From Paraktedonobacter sp036384215 (GTDB taxonomy: Bacteria > Chloroflexota > Ktedonobacteria > Ktedonobacterales > Ktedonobacteraceae): 18,944 nt of DNA. The notes below the pieces were generated by a model. The model ran no database searches and was not told where the DNA came from. It worked only from the letters and a program-made list of their open reading frames with translations. Positions 7,787 through 13,882 of the stretch are shown one piece after another (the first letter of the stretch is position 1; every line of letters begins with the position of its first letter). The position numbers and the translations under genes were made by a program. The stretch spans positions 1-18,944 of the forward strand of contig DASVMX010000280.1 in NCBI GenBank assembly GCA_036384215.1. Reading direction: 5' to 3'.

Positions 7787-9169
7787 TTAAGACGAAGCAG
7801 ACTGGTCCAGGATCTGCTGGAACTGTTGGGCCGCCTGATTCAACAGCGCCTGCGGGTCGGCGTTGGGGTTGGTGAGAACCGCCTGCACGACCGGGTCAAG
7901 CGCCGCGTACATCTTCTGCGCCTCTTTGCGGGGCTCAGGACGCAAGGCTGCCGTCGAATTCACAAAGGGGGTGTAGTTTTTCAGCGGCACGTTGGCGTAT
8001 TTGTTGCTCAAATCAGTCACCTGCTGCTGGAAAGCGCCAGTAAAGAGCACGTTGGTAGGCGCGCCTACGACCTGGCCCGAGGCCGCCTGCGTGGCCAGAT
8101 TGCTCTCCATGACATCCAGGTCAAAGTTCGAGTAGACCACATAGTCAAAGGCCGCTTTGATCACGTCCGCCGACGATTTGGGGTTGAAGATGAAGATGTT
8201 GCCGCCGGTCAGCGCAGCGTTGCCACCGTTCTGCGGCATAGGGCCAATGCCAAAGTCGTCCAGGTTGGCCTGGTACTGCGACTTCAGCGTGTTTAACTGG
8301 TCCGGCGCCATAACCACCATCGCCACTTTACCCGTGGCCAGCAGTTGCAGAGTATCTGCCTGGGTGAATAGCTGCTGCTTGGTCATGGAGTTGTCGGTAA
8401 AACGCATCTCCTTGAGCAGTTGCAACACACCGACCCCTTTGTCACTGTTAAAGGTGGCTTTGGTACCGTCAGCGGACTGCATGTCCCCACCAGCAGTGTA
8501 CATCCAGTTGGTAAAGTGCCAGCCGCCCTGGTTGCCGCTGCTCGTCTCGGCGAAGCCCGCCACCGAAGAGGTGGTCAGTTTCTTGGCATAGGCGCGGAAA
8601 TCATCCCAGGTTGTGGGGGGCTTGTCAGGATCAAGACCAGCCGCGCTAAACATCTTACGGTTGTAATAGATACCCAGCGCGTACCCGTTGATCGGCACTC
8701 CGTAAACCTTGCCATCTGCACCGGTAGCGATCGATGCAATCCCGGAGTTATAGCTGCTCCAGTACTTCCACCCCTTGGCCAGGCTGCTGACGTCCGCGAC
8801 CGCGTGCTTGCTGACCAGCAGCGGGGGCTCGGTGAACCAGCTCTCCTTGGCGTCCTCCGATTGACCCGCCGCCAGGCGCGCAAAATAGGTCTTGGGATCA
8901 TACGGATCGTTCTTGCCAACGATCTTTTCGCTGGGATAGACCTGCTCAAAACGCTTGATCATCTGATTAAAAACATACACCGCGCCAGGATTGGCCGCCG
9001 GCGGCAAGGTATCCACCGTCGCGGTTACAACGCCGGACGTGGTCGGGCCGCTGGCACCTCCGCAGGCCGCCAGCGCCTCAAGGCCAAATACGCTGGCTCC
9101 CAGGGCCGCTGACCCCTGCAAAAAGTTCCGGCGATTGAGATAAAAGGTTTTCCTGGATGTGATTGCCAT
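7787..9169 (-). CDS. ABC transporter extracellular sugar-binding lipoprotein (family 1 solute-binding protein)
   Basis: A 460-residue secreted lipoprotein that should capture the sugar and deliver it to the two permeases. The N-terminus combines a twin-arginine-like motif (NRRNFLQGS, Arg13-Arg14) with a hydrophobic stretch and a lipobox, LAAC. Lipid-modified Cys36 is followed by a Gly/Ser/Thr-rich linker. The body is typical of MalE-like family 1 binding proteins: GADGKVYGVPINGYALGIYYNRKMF, then PPTTWDDFRAYAKKL, then TGKVAMVVM and a late LTGGNIFIFNPKS block. The start is firm: AGGAGGT at 9174-9180 is 4 bases from the ATG. It is the first gene of the operon, behind a leader that may exceed 400 nt and holds LacI-type operators. 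No ATPase gene accompanies the set. Confidence 0.94.
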   Translation of the reverse strand: MAITSRKTFYLNRRNFLQGSAALGASVFGLEALAACGGASGPTTSGVVTATVDTLPPAANPGAVYVFNQMIKRFEQVYPSEKIVGKNDPYDPKTYFARLAAGQSEDAKESWFTEPPLLVSKHAVADVSSLAKGWKYWSSYNSGIASIATGADGKVYGVPINGYALGIYYNRKMFSAAGLDPDKPPTTWDDFRAYAKKLTTSSVAGFAETSSGNQGGWHFTNWMYTAGGDMQSADGTKATFNSDKGVGVLQLLKEMRFTDNSMTKQQLFTQADTLQLLATGKVAMVVMAPDQLNTLKSQYQANLDDFGIGPMPQNGGNAALTGGNIFIFNPKSSADVIKAAFDYVVYSNFDLDVMESNLATQAASGQVVGAPTNVLFTGAFQQQVTDLSNKYANVPLKNYTPFVNSTAALRPEPRKEAQKMYAALDPVVQAVLTNPNADPQALLNQAAQQFQQILDQSASS

Positions 9170-9273
9170 ACAGACCTCCTAAAAAATGCATGTCGTTCCT
9201 ACGTCATGTTGTGAGGATGTCATTAGACTCTTTCCTAACATGAACTCAGCAATGAGCCTGTGAGAATTCCTCC

Positions 9274-9321
9274 TTCCGCTTTGGCGAGAAAACGCGCTCC
9301 AGGCGTTTTGCCAGAGTGGAA
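9274..9321. promoter_or_regulatory. 48-bp interrupted dyad (leader hairpin) upstream of the sugar operon
   Basis: Bases 9274-9285 pair with 9310-9321 at 10 of 12 positions. Bases 9289-9295 (AAAACGC) pair perfectly with 9303-9309. A 3-nt bulge (9286-9288) and a 7-nt loop (9296-9302) complete the structure. It lies 105-152 bases upstream of the binding-protein start, within its predicted leader. No U-tract follows on either strand, so an intrinsic terminator is unlikely. It could be an mRNA-stability or regulatory structure. Confidence 0.5.
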
Positions 9322-9388
9322 TAAGAGAATTGTTGTAGCGTCCCTGCCTGGATAAAATTGGCCTGAGCAGCAGATGCAAACGAAAAAG

Positions 9389-9402
9389 AGAGAACGTTTA
9401 CC
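9389..9402. promoter_or_regulatory. LacI-type operator-like half site O1
   Basis: It contains AACGTTTACC, the same 10-mer as in the central operator at 9601-9610, but dyad symmetry is poor on the left side. It is centred about 208 bp from that operator, inside the predicted leader of the transport operon. It may be an auxiliary site for looping or a chance match. Confidence 0.4.
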
Positions 9403-9583
9403 TATTCTGTCATAGACAAACAGAGCAGGCAGGCGTAAATTGGGCGCTCAAAACAGTAAGAGCGCATGGAAAACCGCGGGGGCGCGTGCGTTAATGACAG
9501 AGAAACAAGCGTCATAGCCTCTAGACCTCCTCGAAGACAGATTTCATCACTCGCTGACGAAACAGACTGGCAGGCTACAAATA

Positions 9584-9624
9584 GCAAGGAAATTAAGGGT
9601 AACGTTTACCTTTTGTTTCCTTGC
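9584..9624. promoter_or_regulatory. 41-bp palindrome with a LacI-type operator (O2) at its centre
   Basis: The core GGTAACGTTTACC (9598-9610) is a LacI-family-like operator. It is flanked by perfect 9-bp inverted arms GCAAGGAAA (9584-9592) and TTTCCTTGC (9616-9624). Both the core and the arms are centred on base 9604, and 16 of 20 positions make Watson-Crick pairs. It starts where transcription of the minus-strand operon is predicted to begin (about 9623), so it could be both a repressor site and a 5'-end RNA hairpin. Confidence 0.6.
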
Positions 9625-9629
9625 GAGAA

Positions 9630-9658
9630 AAGGTAGCATAGAAATCCATGCTTGTCAA
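9630..9658 (-). promoter_or_regulatory. Candidate sigma-70 promoter of the sugar transport operon
   Basis: On the minus strand there is a perfect TTGACA (9653-9658), a 17-bp spacer, and TACCTT (9630-9635) as a weak -10. The predicted start is near 9623, just at the 41-bp palindrome. This implies a leader of about 450 nt before the binding-protein gene. A weak promoter under tight repression is plausible, but the -10 match is only partial. Confidence 0.45.
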
Positions 9659-9758
9659 GGGGACAGCGTTTTTTGGCAAAAATTCATGCCCTGGACAGAC
9701 TTACGCACAGCACAAGGCGTCAAAAGATGAGCACGGCCCTGATCGCCACTTTTCATGG

Positions 9759-9787
9759 TTGACAAAAATGCGAAAAGCAGGTACGAT
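9759..9787 (+). promoter_or_regulatory. Sigma-70 promoter of the LacI-family regulator gene
   Basis: A perfect TTGACA (9759-9764), a 17-bp spacer and TACGAT (9782-9787) point rightward, with an operator-like dyad 15 bp past the -10 and the regulator's start codon 52 bp past it. This is the best-looking promoter in the window. Confidence 0.65.
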
Positions 9788-9802
9788 TGACGCAACAAAA
9801 CA

Positions 9803-9818
9803 GAGTTATCGTTTACTC
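9803..9818. promoter_or_regulatory. LacI-type operator O3 in the regulator's own leader
   Basis: A 16-bp dyad, GAGTTATCGTTTACTC, has 6 of 8 symmetric pairs and a central CG; it extends by one pair on each side. It shares the CGTTTAC half with the other two sites. It lies between the regulator's promoter and its ribosome-binding site, as expected for autorepression. Confidence 0.55.
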
Positions 9819-9839
9819 TCAAAAAAACAAGGGGGGTGT

Positions 9840-10901
9840 ATGACGCAGGAACAGAGCCAGGGCAGACGTTTAACAATGGCACAGATCGCTAAAGAGGTCG
9901 GCGTTTCTACGACTACGGTTTCCAAGGTGTTAAATCAGCAGCCGGGTGTGGGCGCGCAGATGCGAGCACGCATCCAGCAGGTGATTGAGCGATACGACTA
10001 TGTGCAGAATCACGCGGCCCGCCATTTGCGCAAGGGACAGAGTGGGCTGATCGATCTGGTATTTCAGCGCCTGGAAGGCGGTTACGACCTGGGCATTATG
10101 CATGGTATTCAGGATGCGCTGGAAGAGAGCGGCTATCGCCTGGTGATTTTCGCAACCAACCAGGATGAAGATACCGAGCGTCAATGGTTGCGCCGCATGC
10201 TCGATCTGTCTACCGATGGCGTTTTGCTCCTGTTGCCCTATGAGCGCATTGGTATCGCGAATACACTGCAAACTCAAAATATCCCCTTTGTCGCGATTGG
10301 AGACCGCAACGAGCCGACGACAACCTTTCCCACCATTGGCTCAACCATCTGGCTGGGTGGCTATACAGCGACCGAATATTTGATCTCTCTGGGTCACCGC
10401 CGCATCGGCATTATCACCGGCCCGCTGGACCTGATGACCTCGCGCGCCCGCCTGGCCGGCTATCGCGAGGCCTTAGAGCGCGCTGGCATCCCGGTCGATC
10501 CTTCACTGATCAGCGAGGGCAATTATTTGCTGGGTGACGGCGTAAAACAGACCAGTTCCTTCCTCGATCTGCCCGACCCGCCCACGGCCATCTTCGCAGG
10601 TAACGACGCCCAGGCCACTGGCGCCTACCGCGTGCTCTACCAACGCGGCATCCGCATCCCCGATCAGATGAGCGTGATTGGCTTCGACGACGTGATGTAC
10701 ACAGCTCAGATGTCGCCACCTCTGACCACGATTCACCAGCCTCTGCAAGAGATTGGGAAAATGGCGGCCAACATGCTCCTGCGCATCATCGCAGGCCAGC
10801 ATCTTGAGTCAAACCACGTCGAACTCTCCACCTCCCTGGTCATCCGCGACTCCTGCGCGCAGCCCAGAGAGAAGCCGCTGGAAAAAGAGAGGCGCTTTTG
10901 A
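9840..10901 (+). CDS. LacI-family transcriptional repressor of the glycoside operon
   Basis: A 353-residue regulator. The N-terminal LacI helix-turn-helix spans about residues 11-58 (LTMAQIAKEVGVSTTTVSKVLNQ), and the hinge helix follows (NHAARHLRKG). The rest is a periplasmic-binding-protein-like sugar sensor with typical blocks: a DGVLLLLPY strand, the EYLISLGHRRIGIITGP motif, the DPPTAIFAGND block, and IPDQMSVIGFDDV with LTTIHQP near the end. The ATG at 9840 was chosen because a GGGGGG ribosome-binding site sits just upstream and the promoter and operator O3 precede it. A longer in-frame reading from 9648 would place the promoter inside the gene. It is transcribed divergently from the transport operon it presumably represses; the inducer is probably a sugar taken up by that system. 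Confidence 0.93.
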   Translation: MTQEQSQGRRLTMAQIAKEVGVSTTTVSKVLNQQPGVGAQMRARIQQVIERYDYVQNHAARHLRKGQSGLIDLVFQRLEGGYDLGIMHGIQDALEESGYRLVIFATNQDEDTERQWLRRMLDLSTDGVLLLLPYERIGIANTLQTQNIPFVAIGDRNEPTTTFPTIGSTIWLGGYTATEYLISLGHRRIGIITGPLDLMTSRARLAGYREALERAGIPVDPSLISEGNYLLGDGVKQTSSFLDLPDPPTAIFAGNDAQATGAYRVLYQRGIRIPDQMSVIGFDDVMYTAQMSPPLTTIHQPLQEIGKMAANMLLRIIAGQHLESNHVELSTSLVIRDSCAQPREKPLEKERRF

Positions 10902-10904
10902 GAG

Positions 10905-11750
10905 TCACACCTGTTCAAGAAATTCGTTGATGGCCTGCATAAATTCGGGAAATTTGCTGCGGTGGATGTTGTGGGTGGCGTCGGGGATTTCCAGAGCCCG
11001 GCTATGCGGAGGCAGAAGCTGGCGGGCGCGCTCCCAGGCTGCGGCGTTGAGAGTGGTGCCAAGGTTGGCATCGGCGCGAACGAGCAGAACGGGCGCGGCG
11101 ATGCGCGGCAGCAGGGACAGTATATCGCCTTCCGCGCCGGCCTCGGCGAAGACGCTGATGACGGCTTCGCGCGTGACTTTTTGCATGGCGTCGAGCTTGC
11201 CTTCCACATCGGCGGCGCTCCAGCCGGGATTGCTGGCAATTATCTCAGGGCGCAGTTCTTCGGGAGAGCGGCCAATGTCTTTGACATAGCTGGCCGCGCG
11301 CGTCGCGGGGTCGCCCTGCCCGAAGTTCCAGGCGGGATCTTCGAGGATGATATGCGAAAAGGCGGGAGTGGAGGGCTCTGGCGACCAGGCTCCGCTGGCC
11401 AGCATGATAGCAGTGGCACCTCCCCAGGAATGGCCGATGAGCAGGGGCTGCGCCAGACCCAGCGCGGCGATAAAGGCCGCGGTATCGCTGGCGGTCTGGC
11501 GCAGGCTATACGAGCCGGGGGCTGGATGGATGCTGTCTCCGTGGCCGCGCATGTCAAAGGCGTAGACCCGGTAACGGTCGGCCAGCGCTGGTCCAACGCG
11601 CACCCAGGATAAGGAAGAACTGGTGATTCCGTGCACCAGCACCGCGGCGGGCAGTTCGGCGCGCTCGGATCCCCAACTCCTGTATGCAAAACGCCCGGCA
11701 GGCAAATCAATCGTCCCCGTCCGCATGCTTTCCGCGAAACGCTCTCTCAT
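10905..11750 (-). CDS. Alpha/beta-fold hydrolase
   Basis: A 281-residue single-domain alpha/beta hydrolase. The oxyanion-hole HG motif (AVLVHGITSSSLSW) and YAFDMRGHGDS precede the nucleophile elbow GHSWGG (Ser108). An acid in VLLVRADANLG and the C-terminal histidine in DATHNIHRSKFPEF complete the likely Ser-Asp-His triad. Nothing identifies the substrate; esterase, lactonase or haloperoxidase-like activity are all possible. There is no signal peptide, so it should be cytoplasmic. The start has a clear GGAGG 8-9 bases upstream. Its stop codon is 3 bp from the stop of the convergent lacI-type gene, leaving no room for a terminator between them. Confidence 0.92.
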   Translation of the reverse strand: MRERFAESMRTGTIDLPAGRFAYRSWGSERAELPAAVLVHGITSSSLSWVRVGPALADRYRVYAFDMRGHGDSIHPAPGSYSLRQTASDTAAFIAALGLAQPLLIGHSWGGATAIMLASGAWSPEPSTPAFSHIILEDPAWNFGQGDPATRAASYVKDIGRSPEELRPEIIASNPGWSAADVEGKLDAMQKVTREAVISVFAEAGAEGDILSLLPRIAAPVLLVRADANLGTTLNAAAWERARQLLPPHSRALEIPDATHNIHRSKFPEFMQAINEFLEQV

Positions 11751-11916
11751 GGTATTTCCTCCCTCATCTTTTCAGCTTTTCTCCATTATGTCATGCGAAA
11801 CTCCAACATACTAGAGGTCTTGTTCCCGCAAAAGTCATGTTAAATTTCTATCGATGTCCACCGTTCCTTCTATAGATCACATTTGAGGTCAGGCGCCCTT
11901 ACTATTTCTCTCTGTC

Positions 11917-11925
11917 TGCTAAAAT
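11917..11925 (+). promoter_or_regulatory. Candidate extended -10 element for the S53 protease gene
   Basis: TGCTAAAAT matches an extended -10 (TGnTATAAT with one mismatch), 50 bases before the protease start. A possible -35, TTACTA (11899-11904), is at a short 15-bp spacing. This is the only credible promoter signal I see in the 225-bp intergenic region 11751-11975. Confidence 0.35.
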
Positions 11926-11975
11926 GCATGTGTTTTACAAGAGGATAGTTTCGCTTTAAACATTCTGGAGGTCTT

Positions 11976-13793
11976 ATGCACGCTTTGCAAAAAAGCACGA
12001 TCCTGGTTCGTGTGCCACTTTCCGTGCAACGGCTGTTAAGCGCCGCTGGTGGCATTTTGCTGGTGATCTTGCTGGTGGCCTGCGGTGGTTCATCGAATAC
12101 CCAGAACGCTACCCCAACTGCCGGCCAGTTACAGTTTTCTACTATCAATCTCAAGCTCCCTGCCGCGGCGTATAGCGCGCCAACCGTGGGGCCGTTACCG
12201 GCTTCGACGGCGATCCTGTTGGGTGTCTCTTTTAAAGTCAATCTTAATGCGCTGCCAACTGTTGGCGATGGGACGAAGATTCCAACGGGGCAGGATACCG
12301 ATCTGGAAAAGTATGCCAATCAATATGGAATTAGTGATGCGACGTATCAGAAGATTGAGAAATACCTGGGGATAGAAGGGGTGACGCTGAACCTGGGCAA
12401 ACTCCATTCTTATATGTCGGTGAAAGCCCAGGCCGGCACAATCGAGAAGTTGTTTCAGACCCAGTTTATCCAGCACAAGCTCAATAACCGCACCTACTAC
12501 CTGCCCGCGACCGCTCCTAAACTGCCAACTTTTGTGATGGGCTATGTGCTGGCGATCACTGGACTGGAAACCTACAGTACAATCAAGCCAGGATCGTCAT
12601 ACTTGAATACAGCGCCGGGACAGAACACCGGGAACACCGGGGCACTGACGGCATCTCTGCCCAATGGCGCGCGTCAACCGGCCAGCGCCAATTGCAGCCC
12701 CAGAGGTGGGGTCGTTCCTGGCAGTATCGCCGACGCCTATGGCTACAGCGCGTTCTGGAAAGAGAAGCTCTATGGCCAGCATATGACTATCAACCTGGTT
12801 GAACTGGGCGGCGTGCTTAACAGCGATATGCAAAACTACTTTGCTTGCGTCGGCTACCCCGGCAACCAGTTGCATTTCGTCAACGTTGATGGCGCTCCCA
12901 GGCAGGCCAGCGACGAGGCAACTCTGGATATCGAGATGATCGCCGGTCTGGCTCCGGGTGCGACAATTGTTGACTATCAGAGCGACGGTCAGACCCTTGG
13001 CACGCTGTTAGACGAGCTTCAGGCAATTGTTGATGCCAATGCAAAAGGTGCCCCTCCTGGCAGCGCGGTGAGCATCAGCTATGGCGCCGCCGAGGACGCG
13101 ATTGATCCGAATGGCATTCTCGCGATAGACCAGACCCTGCAAACACTGACTCAGACCGAGCACATGTATGTCTTCGTGGCCAGCGGCGACTGTGGCGCGT
13201 TTGTCGCCGGACAGACGGGGCACCTGGATGTCAGCTATCCCGCCAGTTCCCCCTGGGCTACTGCCGTTGGCGGCACTGAACTGGCGGTGAACAGGCAGGG
13301 CGCGCGTGGCAATGAGATTGTCTGGGGCGCGCATCCCGCCAAATCACCCTGCGATAACCAGTGGGGCAGCGGAGGCGGCGTCAGCTCGTTCTTCAAACGT
13401 CCCAACTGGCAGGCTGGCGCGGGCGTCAACAACCAGTATTCCAACGGCGCTCGCCAGGTTCCTGACATCTCGGCGATCGCGTACGACCTGCCCGTCTACT
13501 TCCAGGGTCAATGGGTCCAGGTGGTCGGCACCAGCGCAGCAACCCCCATCTGGGCCAGCGGCATGGCGTTGGTCCAGCAAGCCTTGATTACACACCAGCA
13601 ATTCTACGTACACGGGACAGGTCTCTTCTATGCCTTCCAGGGTCAGAGGAGCAACAAACATCCCTACTTTGATATCGTCACTGGAGATAATCAGTACTAC
13701 AAAGCCGTCCCCAACTGGGACTACACCACCGGTTGGGGCACGCCCAACCTGGTCGACTTCTACGGCGCTATCCTGGATCTCTTCCATTCATAG
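11976..13793 (+). CDS. Secreted S53-family (sedolisin/kumamolisin) serine-carboxyl protease, predicted lipoprotein
   Basis: A 605-residue extracellular protease precursor. The N-terminus has a basic stretch, a hydrophobic segment and a lipobox, LVAC, with Cys36 followed by a GGSSNTQN linker. Residues about 70-200 are the pro-kumamolisin activation domain (ending near VMGYVLAITGLETYS). The mature catalytic domain carries the family's Glu314 and Asp318 (DEATLDIEM), the oxyanion-hole Asp405 in VASGDCGAF, and nucleophile Ser520 in GTSAATPIWASGMAL. The C-terminal calcium site fits FDIVTGDNQYYKAVPNWDYTTGWGTPNL. All catalytic residues are present, so it should be active after propeptide removal. S53 enzymes usually work at acidic pH. 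The start follows GGAGG by 4-5 bases. Confidence 0.95.
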   Translation: MHALQKSTILVRVPLSVQRLLSAAGGILLVILLVACGGSSNTQNATPTAGQLQFSTINLKLPAAAYSAPTVGPLPASTAILLGVSFKVNLNALPTVGDGTKIPTGQDTDLEKYANQYGISDATYQKIEKYLGIEGVTLNLGKLHSYMSVKAQAGTIEKLFQTQFIQHKLNNRTYYLPATAPKLPTFVMGYVLAITGLETYSTIKPGSSYLNTAPGQNTGNTGALTASLPNGARQPASANCSPRGGVVPGSIADAYGYSAFWKEKLYGQHMTINLVELGGVLNSDMQNYFACVGYPGNQLHFVNVDGAPRQASDEATLDIEMIAGLAPGATIVDYQSDGQTLGTLLDELQAIVDANAKGAPPGSAVSISYGAAEDAIDPNGILAIDQTLQTLTQTEHMYVFVASGDCGAFVAGQTGHLDVSYPASSPWATAVGGTELAVNRQGARGNEIVWGAHPAKSPCDNQWGSGGGVSSFFKRPNWQAGAGVNNQYSNGARQVPDISAIAYDLPVYFQGQWVQVVGTSAATPIWASGMALVQQALITHQQFYVHGTGLFYAFQGQRSNKHPYFDIVTGDNQYYKAVPNWDYTTGWGTPNLVDFYGAILDLFHS

Positions 13794-13808
13794 CTTGAAC
13801 TCGGGAAA

Positions 13809-13851
13809 GGATGCAGCGACGCTTTTCGCGCGAAAAAGCGTTGCTACATCC
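13809..13851. terminator. Shared hairpin between the convergent S53 protease and Pnkp genes
   Basis: Arms 13809-13829 and 13831-13851 are almost fully complementary (GGATGcAGC, then CGCTTTTTCGCG on the opposite arm), with two mismatches and one indel. It lies 15 bp after the protease stop and 32 bp after the Pnkp stop. No long T-run follows directly, so termination efficiency is uncertain, but its position suggests it ends both units. Confidence 0.6.
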
Positions 13852-13882
13852 TCGATGGTTTTCACAGATCGCCGCAGAACCG

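Noticed and set aside
8420..9112. Plus-strand frame of 230 codons antisense to the solute-binding protein gene
   Set aside because: Shadow of a well-supported lipoprotein gene; no independent support.
9179..9587. Small minus-strand frames (61-66 codons) in the leader of the sugar operon
   Set aside because: No ribosome-binding sites or family resemblance; they overlap the hairpin and operator elements, which explain the region better.
9648..9839. 64-codon N-terminal extension of the LacI-type regulator
   Set aside because: The extension would contain the best promoter and an operator. The internal ATG at 9840 has a strong ribosome-binding site and gives the usual LacI-family N-terminus.
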